A DNA stretch of 64,000 bases from Aquamicrobium sp. (GCA_019739225.1 JAHHDT010000001.1:248001-312000), one strand, 5' to 3'; positions 9,651 to 21,390 are shown, numbered from the stretch's first letter. The notes: generated from the sequence alone by a model not told the origin. Program-made: numbers and translations.

Positions 9651-10571
9651 GAGTCTGGCCCATAAATGTGTGTGGTCATTTAGCGAGCCTTCTAGAGATG
9701 AGTTTGACGCTTGCGATGACGAGCCACGCATTGGCGCTTTCGATTGTCCTTTCGTGATCTTTGGCGAGCCTTCGGTTTCGTCCGAACCAGGCGAAGGTGC
9801 GTTCCACGACCCAGCGTCTGGGCAGGAGTTGAAAGCCTTTTGTGCCGTGCGGACGCTGAACGATGTCGATCCTCCATGGCCCGCAATCGGCGAGCGCGGC
9901 GAGAAGCTTGGGGCCTCTGTAGACGCGGTCGGCCAGGATGTGGCGCAGCGGCAAGGCCTTGGCGAGGCTGTTGAGCAGAGGCACGGCGCCATGGCTGTCC
10001 TGCAGGTTGGCCTGATGCACGAGGCTGGCCAGGAGGAAGCCCTGGGTGTCGGTGACGATATGGCGCTTGCGGCCCTTGATGCGCTTGGCTGCATCCAGCC
10101 CGCGCGGGCCGCCGCTCTCGGTCGTGGCCACGCTCTGGCTGTCGATGATGCCCAGCGAGGGGACGGCGGCGCGGCCTTGCGCCTGTCGGGCCCGCCCGAC
10201 CAGCGTCGCGTTCAGCCGCTCCCATACGCCCTTGTCGCGCCACAGGTAGAAATAGCGCTGCACGGTCGAACGCGGCGGGAAATCGCGCGGCACGGCACGC
10301 CACTGGCAACCCGTCGACAGGATGTAGAACAGGGCGTCGACCACATCGCGAAGCCGCGTCGTGCGCGGACGGCCCCGCCTCGAGGCTGCCGGCAGCGCGG
10401 GGGCAATGATCGCCCATTCGCCATCCGTCACATCGCTTGCATAACGGGGCAGTTCCCGCGCATGCTGCCCGCGGGTGATCTCGGTCCAAACCATCGCATG
10501 ATCCCTTCGTCGCTCGCAACGTCAAGGAATCACACCAAACCGGGATCACCTACCAATTTCGGGCCAGACTC
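9651..10571 (-). mobile_element. Complete IS5-family insertion sequence (IS1031-like group)
   Basis: The 921-bp element is bounded by 11-bp perfect terminal inverted repeats (GAGTCTGGCCC at 9651-9661 and its complement at 10561-10571) and flanked by a 3-bp direct repeat TCA (9648-9650 and 10572-10574). Length, a single DDE transposase gene and a TNA target duplication fit the IS1031-type branch of the IS5 family; the subgroup is an inference. It sits between the convergent comEC and lexA inside a palindromic repeat and interrupts no gene. Confidence 0.92.
9676..10494 (-). CDS. IS5-family DDE transposase
   Basis: Catalyses transposition of the surrounding IS. The 272-residue frame is intact. 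An N-terminal DUF4096-like region (SDVTDGEWAIIAPALP, then GCQWRAVPRDFPPRSTVQRYF) is followed by the DDE domain: first Asp in SLGIIDSQSV, second Asp in HILADRVYRG, and Glu in RRWVVERTFAWFGRNRRL, with the Y-R-E spacing of this family. There is no frameshift, so the protein should be active. A second long frame on the same strand (9692-10549) is a shadow. Confidence 0.95.
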   Translation of the reverse strand: MVWTEITRGQHARELPRYASDVTDGEWAIIAPALPAASRRGRPRTTRLRDVVDALFYILSTGCQWRAVPRDFPPRSTVQRYFYLWRDKGVWERLNATLVGRARQAQGRAAVPSLGIIDSQSVATTESGGPRGLDAAKRIKGRKRHIVTDTQGFLLASLVHQANLQDSHGAVPLLNSLAKALPLRHILADRVYRGPKLLAALADCGPWRIDIVQRPHGTKGFQLLPRRWVVERTFAWFGRNRRLAKDHERTIESANAWLVIASVKLISRRLAK

Positions 10572-10716
10572 TCAGGATGAGGGAGGGTCTGCATCGCTCG
10601 GAAATCCTGCGGCCCGACAGGCTATTCCTTGACGTGCATCGAGCCCAATAGGTTGGATTCGATCAATCCGCCCCCTCATCCTCAAGCGGCCTTGAGCTTG
10701 TCGAAGAGGAGCCTCT
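10572..10716. repeat. Right part of the IS-split palindromic repeat
   Basis: Begins TCAGGATGAGG, continuing the left arm cut by the IS. It then has a spacer containing TGCATCGAGCC, shared with the intact copy at 36412-36422, and a diverged right arm starting CCTCATCCTCAAG at 10674. It ends a few bases before the lexA stop. Confidence 0.7.
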
Positions 10717-10734
10717 AAGAACCGCTCGATCCGA

Positions 10735-11451
10735 TCAATAACGCCGGATGAGCCCGACAAGCCTGCCTTGCACCTTCACGCGATCGGGACCGAAGATGCG
10801 GGTTTCGTAGGCGGGATTGGCAGCTTCCAGCGCGATCGAGGCGCCCTTGCGGCGGAAGCGCTTGAGGGTTGCTTCCTCATCGTCGACGAGCGCCACCACA
10901 ATGTCGCCGGGATTGGCGGTCTGGCCGTCGCGGATGATGACGGTGTCGCCGTCGAAGATGCCCGCCTCGATCATCGAGTCACCCTTGACCTCGAGCGCGT
11001 AGTGCTCGCCGCCCGAAAGCATTTCCGGCGGAACGCTGATCGAGTGCGTCTTGTGCTGGATCGCCTCGATGGGCACGCCGGCCGCGATCCGGCCCATTAC
11101 AGGAATGGCAACGGCGGCACCGGCATCGTCGTCATTGCTGGCTGCCTGTATGCGAGACGGCTCCGGCGCACGGCCAAGACTGCCCTGAATGACGCTGGGC
11201 GAGAACTTTTTGGCCGCATTGAGGCCCGGCGCGATCGAATCCGGCAGCCGCAGGACTTCCAGCGCCCGTGCCCTGTTGGGCAGGCGTCGAATGAAGCCGC
11301 GCTCCTCGAGCGCAGTAATCAGGCGGTGGATGCCCGACTTGGAAGCGAGGTCGAGCGCCTCCTTCATCTCGTCGAAGGAAGGGGGAATGCCGGTTTCCTT
11401 CAGCCTTTCATGGATGAAGAGAAGCAGTTCGTGTTGCTTGCGCGTCAGCAT
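10735..11451 (-). CDS. lexA: LexA, SOS-response repressor
   Basis: Represses DNA-damage genes and cleaves itself when RecA filaments form. The 238-residue protein starts [17 protein letters not shown], a winged-helix LexA N-terminus. The self-cleavage bond is Ala124-Gly125 in RIAAGVPIE, with catalytic Ser159 (KGDSMIEAG) and Lys197 (EATLKRF). The frame is open 15 codons further upstream, but that reading would run through the promoter region. An alphaproteobacterial SOS box lies 54 bases before the start, so it is autoregulated. Confidence 0.98.
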   Translation of the reverse strand: MLTRKQHELLLFIHERLKETGIPPSFDEMKEALDLASKSGIHRLITALEERGFIRRLPNRARALEVLRLPDSIAPGLNAAKKFSPSVIQGSLGRAPEPSRIQAASNDDDAGAAVAIPVMGRIAAGVPIEAIQHKTHSISVPPEMLSGGEHYALEVKGDSMIEAGIFDGDTVIIRDGQTANPGDIVVALVDDEEATLKRFRRKGASIALEAANPAYETRIFGPDRVKVQGRLVGLIRRY

Positions 11452-11505
11452 CTGTTGCCCCTTTTGGGAATCATCCCATAAACAAAACCAGAACAAACAC
11501 TATCT

Positions 11506-11520
11506 GTTCCAGTTGTGTTC
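11506..11520. promoter_or_regulatory. SOS box (LexA operator)
   Basis: GTTC-CAGTTGT-GTTC exactly matches the alphaproteobacterial LexA consensus GTTC-N7-GTTC. It lies 54 bases upstream of lexA and just upstream of a divergent small ORF, so it could control both. Confidence 0.9.
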
Positions 11521-11565
11521 CGCAACGGCTTAAATTATCGTGAATGTGGAGGAGGCTCCGAGACC

Positions 11566-11760
11566 GTGACGCGGGAAAAAATGACTGTCGAGCTCAAGCG
11601 GCTGGTTCAAAGCCAGGCTGCGCGCGATCTATATCTGCGCCGCTCCAACAAGGAGCTTGCTGCTGCAATCGAGCGGTTGAAGGACATCCAGTCCAGAACC
11701 GACCGAATGGGTCACATTGCGGCGACCGGCCACGATCTTCGTCTCGTTGAACGCGACTAG
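11566..11760 (+). CDS. Small hypothetical protein divergent from lexA
   Basis: Not a family I recognise. A frame starting at GTG 11566 (64 residues) or ATG 11581 (59 residues) encodes a charged, helix-prone protein (KRLVQSQAARDLYLRRSNKELAAAIERL) with no membrane segment or cysteine. GGAGGAGG lies about 12 bases before the GTG, rather far, while the ATG has only a weak ribosome site, so the start is uncertain. It shares the intergenic region and the SOS box with lexA, making damage induction possible. Confidence 0.42.
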   Translation: MTREKMTVELKRLVQSQAARDLYLRRSNKELAAAIERLKDIQSRTDRMGHIAATGHDLRLVERD

Positions 11761-11772
11761 AAGGCCGCGCGC

Positions 11773-12984
11773 TCAGCGCAGCATCAGCACGCGGCAGACA
11801 TCTCCTGCCTCTGACGCGGCCACGTTCGGCTCGCGGATGATGAGGGCGTTGGCCTCCGCCAGTGTCGTCAGCATCGAGGAATCCTGCACCGAGAACGGCC
11901 TTGCGAAGAGGCGCCCGTCCTCATGCGTCGCTGCCGCGCGGACATAATCCTGCCGGTGATCATTGGCCTTCATGGCTTCGCCAAGGACGGCCTCCCTGAT
12001 GTCAGCAACATGTGGCCGGCCGCCAAGCTTCGCGAGCAGCGGTTTCATGAACAGATGCGCGCAGACAAGGCTTGAAACCGGATTGCCCGGCAGGCCGAGA
12101 ACACGGGTCTCGCCCAGCCTGCCGAACATCAGCGGCTTGCCGGGACGCATGGCAATCTTCCAGAAGTCGAGCGCCATGCCTTCGCGTTCCAGAACCTCGC
12201 GAACGAGGTCGTGGTCGCCGACGGAAGCGCCGCCGAGCGTCACGATCACGTCGGCGCCGGCCGAGAGTGCGTCACGGACGCGCGCGGCAAGCACGCCGCG
12301 ATCGTCGGGTGCGATGCCCAGGTCGAGCACCCGAGCACCTGCGTCGCGCGCCAGCGCCGCGACCCCATAGCCGTTCGATGCGATGATCTGGTCGGGCCCG
12401 GGTTCCGAACCGGGCGGCAGCAGCTCGCTGCCCGTCGCCAGGATCGCCACCAGCGGTACGCGCACTACAGACAGGAGCGGATGGTTGCCGGCTGCTGCGA
12501 GCGACAGCGCTGCCGCGTCGAGCACCCGGCCTTTGGCCAAAAGGACGTCGCCGGCCCGGAAATCGAGCCCGGCAGCCCTTACGTGACGGCCAGGGGTGAC
12601 CGCTTCTCTGGCGCGGACGGTTCGCCCGTCTTCGTCCGGGTCGGCATCTTCCTGCAGCAGAACCGCATCCGCGCCTTCGGGGACAGGTGCGCCTGTGAAG
12701 ATGCGTACGGCCTCGCCGGCGCCGACTGCGCCATCGAAGCGCTGGCCGGCTATCGATTGACCGATGACCGTCAGAGCAGTGGATTGGTCGACCGTATCCG
12801 CGGCGCGCACCGCATATCCGTCCATTGCCGAAGCGGGGAAGGGAGGCTGCGTCCGCCGTGCCTCGACGGCGTTGGTCAGCACATGTCCGGCGGCGTCTCC
12901 AATCGCGATCTCCTCGGCGGGCAGGGCCGTCACATCGTCCAGCAGCCGGTGCAGCGCGTCGTCGACAGGCAGCAGCCCGGCCAT
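11773..12984 (-). CDS. moeA: MoeA, molybdopterin molybdotransferase
   Basis: Inserts molybdate into adenylylated molybdopterin to finish the molybdenum cofactor. The 403 residues are the normal MoeA length: N-terminal domain with FPASAMDGYAVRA (about residue 49), then the MoCF-binding domain with ILATGSELLPPG, VTLGGASVGDHDLV and LPGNPVSSLVCAHLF, and a C-terminal beta domain. It follows moaC with a 1-base gap, so the two are cotranscribed in the trp/moa block. Confidence 0.97.
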   Translation of the reverse strand: MAGLLPVDDALHRLLDDVTALPAEEIAIGDAAGHVLTNAVEARRTQPPFPASAMDGYAVRAADTVDQSTALTVIGQSIAGQRFDGAVGAGEAVRIFTGAPVPEGADAVLLQEDADPDEDGRTVRAREAVTPGRHVRAAGLDFRAGDVLLAKGRVLDAAALSLAAAGNHPLLSVVRVPLVAILATGSELLPPGSEPGPDQIIASNGYGVAALARDAGARVLDLGIAPDDRGVLAARVRDALSAGADVIVTLGGASVGDHDLVREVLEREGMALDFWKIAMRPGKPLMFGRLGETRVLGLPGNPVSSLVCAHLFMKPLLAKLGGRPHVADIREAVLGEAMKANDHRQDYVRAAATHEDGRLFARPFSVQDSSMLTTLAEANALIIREPNVAASEAGDVCRVLMLR

Positions 12985-12985
12985 G

Positions 12986-13468
12986 TCAGACGTCCTGCAG
13001 CCGGTAGTCGCCAGACTTGCCGCCGGACTTTTCCACCAAGCGGATATCGGAAATCGTCATGGCACGGTCGGCTGCCTTGGCCATGTCGTAGATCGTCAGG
13101 CAGGCGACGGAAGCCGCCGTCAGGGCCTCCATTTCAACGCCGGTCTTGCCGGTAACGCGGGCGAGCGCCGTGACGCGCAGACCGGGCAGGTTCTGGTCGG
13201 GCTCGATCTCGACCGAAACCTTGGTGAGCAGGAGCGGGTGGCAGAGCGGAATCAGCTCGTGCGTCCGCTTGGCTGCCATGATGCCGGCAATACGGGCGGT
13301 GCCGAGCACGTCGCCCTTCTTGGCGTCGCCGGCGAGGATCATGGCCAGCGTCGCGGGCTGCATCGTCACCGCGCCTTGCGCAACCGCCGTGCGCTCAGTC
13401 TCCTGCTTGCCGCCGACATCGACCATGTTGGCCTCGCCGGATGCGCCGAGATGCGTAAGGCCGCTCAC
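12986..13468 (-). CDS. moaC: MoaC, cyclic pyranopterin monophosphate synthase
   Basis: Second enzyme of molybdenum cofactor synthesis, making cPMP with MoaA. The GTG at 13468 gives 160 residues starting [19 protein letters not shown], the standard N-terminus; the first in-frame Met of that segment would cut off conserved sequence. Active-site regions [15 protein letters not shown] and [18 protein letters not shown] are intact. It begins 4 bases after trpC. Confidence 0.96.
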   Translation of the reverse strand: MSGLTHLGASGEANMVDVGGKQETERTAVAQGAVTMQPATLAMILAGDAKKGDVLGTARIAGIMAAKRTHELIPLCHPLLLTKVSVEIEPDQNLPGLRVTALARVTGKTGVEMEALTAASVACLTIYDMAKAADRAMTISDIRLVEKSGGKSGDYRLQDV

Positions 13469-13472
13469 GGCG

Positions 13473-14288
13473 TCAGCCTGCGAGCCGTTGCGAGCTGAGC
13501 CCGAGCAGGGATCGCGTCGCGCCGGCAACATCGGCCTGCCGCATCAGGCTTTCCCCGACGAGGAAGGTGGAAATGCCGGAGCGAGCCAAACGCGCGCAGT
13601 CGGCATTTGTGAAGATGCCGCTCTCGCCGACGATGAGCTTGTCTTCGGGGATGCGCGCCGCCAGCCGCTCCGAGGTTTCGAGGCTTACCTCGAAGGTGTG
13701 CAGGTTGCGGTTGTTGATGCCGACAAGCGGCGACGACAGGTGCTTCAGCGCGCGATCCAGTTCCGCCTCGTCATGCACCTCGACAAGCACGTCCATGCCG
13801 ATTGCATGAGCCTCGTCCTCGAGCGCCTTCGCTTCGTCGTCGGACAGGCTCGCCATGATGACGAGGATCGCATCGGCACCCCAGCTTCGCGCCTCGTGAA
13901 CCTGATAGGCCTCGAACATGAAATCCTTGCGGAGCGCGGGCAGGGCGGTGGCGGCCCGCGCCTCGGTCAGGAATTCGGGCGCACCTTGGAAAGACGGGCG
14001 GTCGGTCAGCACCGACAGGCACGCAGCGCCCCCTTGCTCGTAGGCGCGCGCAAGCGAAGGCGGATCAAAATCAGCGCGGATGAGTCCCTTCGAGGGGCTC
14101 GCCTTCTTGATCTCGGCGATCAGCGCGAACTGGCCGGCTTCATGTTTTGCCTCGAGCGCCTTGCGAAAGCCGCGAGGCGGTGTCTGGTCGGCAGCCCGCG
14201 CCTTTACATCGGCAAGCGGAAGCGCGGCCTTGGCGGCAGCGATCTCCTCGCGCTTGTAAGCTTCGATCTTGCGCAGAATATCGGTCAT
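13473..14288 (-). CDS. trpC: TrpC, indole-3-glycerol phosphate synthase
   Basis: Closes the indole ring in tryptophan synthesis. A 271-residue TIM barrel with the family signatures [13 protein letters not shown] (about residue 95), [43 protein letters not shown] and [11 protein letters not shown]. It overlaps trpD by 4 bases and is followed closely by moaC, the usual rhizobial trpD-trpC-moaC-moeA series. Confidence 0.98.
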   Translation of the reverse strand: MTDILRKIEAYKREEIAAAKAALPLADVKARAADQTPPRGFRKALEAKHEAGQFALIAEIKKASPSKGLIRADFDPPSLARAYEQGGAACLSVLTDRPSFQGAPEFLTEARAATALPALRKDFMFEAYQVHEARSWGADAILVIMASLSDDEAKALEDEAHAIGMDVLVEVHDEAELDRALKHLSSPLVGINNRNLHTFEVSLETSERLAARIPEDKLIVGESGIFTNADCARLARSGISTFLVGESLMRQADVAGATRSLLGLSSQRLAG

Positions 14289-15307
14289 GCCGCACCTGCC
14301 CGGTTGGAAACGTGCACCAGCAGTTCCAGCGCGGAGGCCGCCGACCCGTTATCGATGGAGCGGGTGGCAAGCTCCATGCCCTCGTCCAGCGTCCGGGCCT
14401 TGCCGGCCACAACAAGCGCGCCTGCCGCATTCAGGAGGGAGATATCGCGATAAGCACCGTTGTCGCCGGAGAGCACACCACGAAGCGCCTTCGCGTTGTG
14501 CACGGCATCGGCGCCCTTCAGGTCTTCGGGCTTGACGCGTGCAAGGCCGACCTCCTCTGGCTGGACCTCGAAGGTGCGTATCTTGCCGTTTTCCAGCGCC
14601 GCAACCATCGTCGTGCCTGCCGTCGTCATTTCGTCCAGACCGTCGCCGTGCACCACCCAGACCGCTTCCGAACCCTGTGCCTTGAGCACTTCGGCGATCG
14701 GCTCCACCCATTGCGGGGCAAACACACCGACGAGCTGGCGCTTTACGCCGGCAGGATTCGACAGAGGGCCGAGCAGGTTGAAGATCGTGCGGGTGCCGAG
14801 TTCGACACGCGAGGCGCCGACATGGCGCATGGCCGAATGGTGGACCGGTGCGAACATGAAGCCGAGCCCGGCCTCCTCGATGCAGGCCGCGATGGTTTCG
14901 GCCCCGATCTCGATATTGACCCCGAGAGCGGCAAGCGCATCCGCCGCCCCCGACCTCGACGAGAGTGCGCGGTTGCCATGCTTGGCCACCGGCACCCCGG
15001 CGCCTGCAACGATGAAGGCAGCGCAGGTGGAGACATTGTAGGTCCCCGACGCATCGCCACCCGTGCCGACAATATCGATGGCGTTGGCCGGAGCGCGGAC
15101 GGGAAGCATCTTGGCCCGCATGGTGGCCACGGCGCCGGAAATCTCGTCCACCGTTTCACCGCGCGTACGAAGCGCCATCAGGAACCCGCCGATCTGGCTC
15201 GGCGTCGCTTCGCCCGACATCATGATGCTGAAAGCCTCGCGCGCCTCCTCGAAGGACAGCGGCGTGCCGTTCGCGACCTTGGCTATGTGGGACTTGAAGT
15301 CGTTCAT
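14285..15307 (-). CDS. trpD: TrpD, anthranilate phosphoribosyltransferase
   Basis: Transfers phosphoribosyl to anthranilate. The 340-residue protein carries the PRPP-binding motif [14 protein letters not shown] (about residue 80), the [17 protein letters not shown] loop and the [11 protein letters not shown] segment. It starts 8 bases after the end of ppiD and overlaps trpC by 4 bases, so it is part of the ppiD-trpD-trpC-moaC-moeA run. Confidence 0.98.
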   Translation of the reverse strand: MNDFKSHIAKVANGTPLSFEEAREAFSIMMSGEATPSQIGGFLMALRTRGETVDEISGAVATMRAKMLPVRAPANAIDIVGTGGDASGTYNVSTCAAFIVAGAGVPVAKHGNRALSSRSGAADALAALGVNIEIGAETIAACIEEAGLGFMFAPVHHSAMRHVGASRVELGTRTIFNLLGPLSNPAGVKRQLVGVFAPQWVEPIAEVLKAQGSEAVWVVHGDGLDEMTTAGTTMVAALENGKIRTFEVQPEEVGLARVKPEDLKGADAVHNAKALRGVLSGDNGAYRDISLLNAAGALVVAGKARTLDEGMELATRSIDNGSAASALELLVHVSNRAGAA

Positions 15308-15315
15308 CGCGCCGC

Positions 15316-17202
15316 TCAGAAGCTCAGCGCCTGCTGCACGGCACCACGGTCGATCGTCACCGGATATTCGTTCTGCAGGCGTGCAACGAGCTGGTCCAGC
15401 AGATCGTCGGAGATCGCAGATGCGAAACGATCGCGTGCGTCGGCGGGCAGGGCGTCGGGCCCGGCATCGGCCGGCACCAGCACATCCGTCACGCGAAACA
15501 CGACCTGAGCGTCACCATCCTGTGCCGGCGCAAGGCCAGTCTCGCCGCGCGCTACGGAGAAGACGGCGGCCACGCCTGCATCGCCGAGCTCGGCATCATT
15601 GGCGTCGCGCTTCAGTCCGCGACGGACCTGCACCTCGAGTTCGAGTTCCTCCGCCACCTCGGTCAGGGGCTTGCCGTCGGCAACCTGCTTTTCGATTTCC
15701 TCTGCACGGGCAGCGAGCCTGGTCGCGACCTCGTTTTCCTTCCAGTTTGCAACGACCTGATCGCGAACTTCGTCCAGCGTGCGGTCGCGTGCCTCCGTGA
15801 CATCGTCGACCTCGTAGAAGAGGTAGCCCGACGATCCGGTGTTGAGCGGGGGGTTCTCGACGCCGACCTCGCTTGCGAACGCCTCCTGGAGGAGGTCGTT
15901 CGATTCAGGCAGGTCGGTCAGGATCGTGCCTTCCGGATTGCGGCCACTGCGATCCACAGCCTCGACCGTAACGACCTCGAGGCGGTTGCGCGCGGCAGCT
16001 TCCGCCATGGTCTCACCGGCAGCGCGTGCATCCTCGTAGCCCACATAGACATCGTCCAGGATGCGGGTTGCTTCTCCGAGCGCGATGTCGTCGCGGATCT
16101 GCTGTTCCACTTCGCTCAGCGGCTGAACCTTTGCCGGCTGGACTTCCGGCACCCTGACGAGTAGCGAGCCGAATGCGCCGTCGACCACATCGGAGACTTC
16201 GCCTTCGGCCAGCGCAAAAGCGGCTTCGGCAATCGCAGGGTCGGCCACGTCGTCCTTGTTGAAGGTGCCGAGCACGACATCGCCCATCGTCTTGCCTTCC
16301 TCGGTGACGATCTCCTCGAAGGTTGCGCCGCCACGGATCTTGTCCAGCGCAGCCTGCGCGGCTTCCGCATCGGCAAAGACGAGCTGCTCGATCTTGCGCT
16401 GCTCGGGCGACGTGAAGCGGGCGGCGTTATCCTCGTAATAGCGCTGCACTTCCTCTGCCTGAATCGCGGCCGGATCGGCGATGTCGGCCGGTTCCAGCTT
16501 GACGTAGGAGATGCGCCGGTATTCCGGCGCGGCGTAGCTGGCCTTGTTCTCCTCGAAATAGGCCTCGAGCACATCCTGCGCCGGATCCTCGATCGGCTCG
16601 ACCAGTGACCGAGGCAAGACGATGTAATCGACCGTGCGGTCCTCGCCCTGGTAGAGCGACACGGCGCGCAGAAACGCATCCGGCGCGGTCATTCCATCGG
16701 ATACCGCTTCGATGATCTGCTGGCGCACCGCGGCCTGCTCGCGGTTCTTCAGGTAATCTTCCGTACGCATGCCGATCTGGCGCAAGACGAAATCGAACTG
16801 GTTGCGGTCGAACCGCCCGTCAGCACCCTGAAACGCCGGATCTTCGGCCGTCATCGCCGCCAGCCGGTCACGCGAAAGCCCAAGCCGCATCTCGCGCGCC
16901 TGTTCGTCGAGGACGGCACCGGCGGCGAGCTGCGACAGCACACGATCGTCGACGCCGAATTGCTGGGCCTGCTCGCGCGTTACCGGCACGCCGAACTGTT
17001 GCGACAGCAACGAGAGCTGGCGGTCATAGGCAAGGCGGTATTCGAGGATGGACACGCGCGTATCGCCGGCCGTCAGCACGTTGGAGCCGAGGCCACCGAA
17101 AATCTGTCCGGAAATGCCCCAGACCGCGAAACTGAGCACCAGCATCACGAGAAGCAGCTTGGCGATCCAGGATTTGGCGGCATTTCTGAGGGAATCGAGC
17201 AT
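15316..17202 (-). CDS. PpiD-like periplasmic peptidyl-prolyl isomerase, membrane anchored
   Basis: Probable folding helper for exported proteins. The 628-residue protein has an N-terminal anchor (about residues 13-35, [19 protein letters not shown]), a long SurA/PpiD-like chaperone region and a parvulin-type (PPIC) domain about residues 240-355, then an acidic C-terminal region. Architecture and length match PpiD and the rhizobial rotamases upstream of trpD. Whether the parvulin domain is catalytically active cannot be judged by eye. Confidence 0.88.
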   Translation of the reverse strand: MLDSLRNAAKSWIAKLLLVMLVLSFAVWGISGQIFGGLGSNVLTAGDTRVSILEYRLAYDRQLSLLSQQFGVPVTREQAQQFGVDDRVLSQLAAGAVLDEQAREMRLGLSRDRLAAMTAEDPAFQGADGRFDRNQFDFVLRQIGMRTEDYLKNREQAAVRQQIIEAVSDGMTAPDAFLRAVSLYQGEDRTVDYIVLPRSLVEPIEDPAQDVLEAYFEENKASYAAPEYRRISYVKLEPADIADPAAIQAEEVQRYYEDNAARFTSPEQRKIEQLVFADAEAAQAALDKIRGGATFEEIVTEEGKTMGDVVLGTFNKDDVADPAIAEAAFALAEGEVSDVVDGAFGSLLVRVPEVQPAKVQPLSEVEQQIRDDIALGEATRILDDVYVGYEDARAAGETMAEAAARNRLEVVTVEAVDRSGRNPEGTILTDLPESNDLLQEAFASEVGVENPPLNTGSSGYLFYEVDDVTEARDRTLDEVRDQVVANWKENEVATRLAARAEEIEKQVADGKPLTEVAEELELEVQVRRGLKRDANDAELGDAGVAAVFSVARGETGLAPAQDGDAQVVFRVTDVLVPADAGPDALPADARDRFASAISDDLLDQLVARLQNEYPVTIDRGAVQQALSF

Positions 17203-17327
17203 GTCTTCTTCCGGTTACCTTATGTGAGCCTCGGCAATACCGTCCTTCCCGGCCGGTGTCGATTGCTTTGTGCCCGGTTTTTGGTAGGAGAACCTAGCCT
17301 CGAGACCGAAGGAAGGAAACACGCGCG

Positions 17328-18092
17328 ATGACACCAGGTATCCGCCCGCTGGTTGCCGGCAACTGGAAGATGAACGGCACCAGCGCCTCGCTCGGCGAGC
17401 TGGTCTCGATCGGCAACGGCTTCATGAAGGGACTGGAAACGGAGACCGAGGCGCTCGTCTGCGTTCCCGCTACCCTGCTGTGGCGTGCGTCGGAGATACT
17501 CCATCGCACACCGGTCAAGTCAGGCGGCCAGGATTGCCACGCAAAGGAAACGGGCGCCCATACCGGCGACATCTCGGCTGAAATGCTGAAGGATGCCGGC
17601 GCCTACGCCGTCATCGTCGGCCACTCGGAGCGGCGCACGGACCATGGCGAAACCGACGCGGATGTGCGCGCGAAAGCGGAAGCGGCGTGGCGTGCGGGGA
17701 TCGTCGCGATCATCTGCATCGGCGAGACGCAGGACGAACGCGAGGCCGGACAGACGCTCGACGTGCTGTCGCGCCAGATCGCCGGTTCCGTACCGCATGG
17801 CGCAACCCATGCCACCGCCGTCATCGCCTATGAGCCGGTCTGGGCCATCGGCACGGGGCTGACGCCATCGGTCGACGACGTCGCGCAGGCCCATGCCCAT
17901 ATCAGGGCCGAGCTGACGAAGCGCGTCGGCGACGAAGCGGGCCGCATGCGCATTCTTTACGGGGGATCGGTGAAGCCATCCAACGCCGGCGAATTGCTGG
18001 CTGTTGCCAATGTCGATGGCGCGCTGGTCGGCGGCGCCAGCCTCAAGGCCTCCGATTTCCTCGGCATTGCCGAGGCCTACCGGTCGTTTTAG
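17328..18092 (+). CDS. tpiA: Triosephosphate isomerase
   Basis: Interconverts dihydroxyacetone phosphate and glyceraldehyde 3-phosphate. The 254-residue TIM barrel has catalytic Lys14 (GNWKMNG), His99 (GHSERR) and Glu169 ([11 protein letters not shown]) and the phosphate-binding YGGSVKPSN. It is divergent from ppiD, with GAAGGAAGGA about 12 bases before the ATG. Confidence 0.98.
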   Translation: MTPGIRPLVAGNWKMNGTSASLGELVSIGNGFMKGLETETEALVCVPATLLWRASEILHRTPVKSGGQDCHAKETGAHTGDISAEMLKDAGAYAVIVGHSERRTDHGETDADVRAKAEAAWRAGIVAIICIGETQDEREAGQTLDVLSRQIAGSVPHGATHATAVIAYEPVWAIGTGLTPSVDDVAQAHAHIRAELTKRVGDEAGRMRILYGGSVKPSNAGELLAVANVDGALVGGASLKASDFLGIAEAYRSF

Positions 18093-18129
18093 GTGGGCAA
18101 ACTTGCATATGCCGTCTTTTTTGCAGCGC

Positions 18130-18155
18130 CATTCCTTCCCATATGGGTTGGAATG
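18130..18155. repeat. Imperfect palindrome between tpiA and secG
   Basis: CATTCC-TT-CCCATATGGG-TT-GGAATG reads the same on both strands apart from two T-T mismatches. It lies 38 bases after the tpiA stop and 80 bases before secG. No T-run follows, so it is more likely a protein-binding dyad or RNA structure than an intrinsic terminator. Function unknown. Confidence 0.5.
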
Positions 18156-18234
18156 CGCGGCAAAGGCGTGTAATGAGCCGCGTCCGCTGCGGCACAACGA
18201 CAGTGCTGCGCGATAGAACAATCCGGATTGAATC

Positions 18235-18606
18235 ATGCAGACAGTGCTCATCGTCATTCACCTGATGGTTGTCCTCGCCCTTGTCGGCGTGGTCCTCCTG
18301 CAGCGGTCCGAAGGTGGCGGGCTAGGCATCGGTGGCGGCTCCGGCTTCATGACGGCGCGCGGCGCGGCCAATACGCTGACCCGCGCGACGGCGATGCTGG
18401 CGACCGCGTTTTTCGCGACCTCGCTGGCCCTGTCGCTGCTGGCGCGCTACGGCGACCAGCCGACCGACATCTTCGACCGCATGCCCACGACCGAGCAAAG
18501 CGCGCCTTCGGGCGAGGGCGGCGTTCTCGACCAGCTTGGCGGCGAGGACACCCCGCCGGCACAAGCCCCGGAACCCGCGCAGCCGCAGGTTCCGAGCGGG
18601 CAGTAA
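18235..18606 (+). CDS. secG: SecG, preprotein translocase subunit
   Basis: Small accessory subunit of the SecYEG channel. The 123-residue protein has two membrane helices (residues about 2-22 and 58-78) around the conserved loop LLQRSEGGGLGIGGG. The Pro/Gln/Glu-rich tail is typical of alphaproteobacterial SecG. The tpiA-secG-pyrG order is conserved in rhizobia. Confidence 0.95.
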   Translation: MQTVLIVIHLMVVLALVGVVLLQRSEGGGLGIGGGSGFMTARGAANTLTRATAMLATAFFATSLALSLLARYGDQPTDIFDRMPTTEQSAPSGEGGVLDQLGGEDTPPAQAPEPAQPQVPSGQ

Positions 18607-18631
18607 GCATCGCCACATAGGCGAAAAGACA

Positions 18632-18655
18632 GGGCCGGCGGGTGCCGGCCCTTTT
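18632..18655 (+). terminator. Rho-independent terminator after secG
   Basis: An 8-bp perfect stem GGGCCGGC/GCCGGCCC with a GGGT loop followed by TTTT, 26 bases past the secG stop. Confidence 0.85.
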
Positions 18656-18721
18656 GTTTGGGCGAAGAAAAACCAATGCCCAGGCAAATTTTGACTGGTG
18701 GAATCACTCCTATCGGGTTAA

Positions 18722-20362
<1,641 letters not shown>

Positions 20363-20502
20363 TCCACCGACCTCGCGACCGCCGCGCATCTTGATGCCGG
20401 AAACGCGGCAGTAACTCGTTTTTGTTACAAACGATCTGGCGAAGCGCCTGCATGAGGCTATGCTGGATTTGCGGTGCTGCATCGGGCGGGCGACGCGGGG
20501 CA

Positions 20503-21390
20503 ATGGGGCTTGGTTTGAGTATGGTTTTCGGCTTCGTTGCAAGCCATGGTCGTCTGATCCTGTCCGCGGCCGCAGCACTTGGCGCGGTGTTGGCGACGCT
20601 CTCCACAATGCCCGAAATCCTGCTTTTTCGTGAGCGGCTGGCGCTTAGTATCTTCGAGCTTGAGAGTGACGTGGAACTCCAGCCCGTCGACTTTGCGACC
20701 CATGACGGCCTCATGCTGCGCTCCTGGTATCATCCGCCTCGCGCAGGCAAGCCGGTCATCGTCTATTTTCCCGGTCGCGTTGGTGACGTCATCAGGAAAC
20801 CCCGTCACCTCTTCAGCCTTGCGGAGGAAGGCTACGGGCTGATGCTCGCCGGGTATCGCGGATATGGTGGCAATCCCGGACGGCCCAGCGAGCACAACCT
20901 TTACAAAGACGCGACTCGACTTCTGGAAAAGGTCGCCGACAACCGGCTGGCCCCGAACGGCATCATTCTTTACGGCTACTCGATGGGAACCGGTATCGCG
21001 AGCTACATCGCGGCGCACTCGAAGCCCGTGGGCGTGGTTCTGGAAGCGCCCTTCACATCGTTCCGCGACATCGTCGGCCACAATGCGCGCCAGATGCCCT
21101 TGTGGCTCGTCCGCTCGCGGTTCGACACGCGGTCGCGTTACTCGTCCATCGAGGCGCCGATCCTGCTGCTGGCCGGCGAACGCGATACCGTGACGCCAGC
21201 CTCCTTCGCCACCCTGCTCGCGGCAGCCAACGAGCACCTGTCGCAACTGCACATCTTTCCCGAAGCATCCCATGACGACATGTTCGACCATGGGGCGTGG
21301 GAGGCCGTATCGAGCTTTCTCGGCGGGCTTCAAGAACTCGCTGTCGCGCCTGCGGCGGCGATGGAAGCCGTAGACCCTCTTCTCGACTGA
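20503..21390 (+). CDS. Alpha/beta hydrolase, BEM46/ABHD13-like, membrane anchored
   Basis: A serine hydrolase of unknown substrate. An N-terminal helix (LILSAAAALGAVLATL) suggests membrane attachment. The catalytic triad is visible: Ser in GYSMGTG, Asp in AGERDTVTP, His in EASHDDMF; the oxyanion segment is VIVYFPGRVGD. The start is uncertain: ATGs at 20452, 20503 and 20521 are all in frame and none has a strong ribosome site; 20503 is a compromise. It opens a run of three poorly known genes between pyrG and kdsA. Confidence 0.8.
   Translation: MGLGLSMVFGFVASHGRLILSAAAALGAVLATLSTMPEILLFRERLALSIFELESDVELQPVDFATHDGLMLRSWYHPPRAGKPVIVYFPGRVGDVIRKPRHLFSLAEEGYGLMLAGYRGYGGNPGRPSEHNLYKDATRLLEKVADNRLAPNGIILYGYSMGTGIASYIAAHSKPVGVVLEAPFTSFRDIVGHNARQMPLWLVRSRFDTRSRYSSIEAPILLLAGERDTVTPASFATLLAAANEHLSQLHIFPEASHDDMFDHGAWEAVSSFLGGLQELAVAPAAAMEAVDPLLD

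Noticed and set aside
9692-10549. A second long minus-strand frame inside the IS
   Set aside because: The overlapping frame 9676-10494 encodes a clear DDE transposase. This one is a shadow in another frame, so there is no frameshifted two-ORF transposase.
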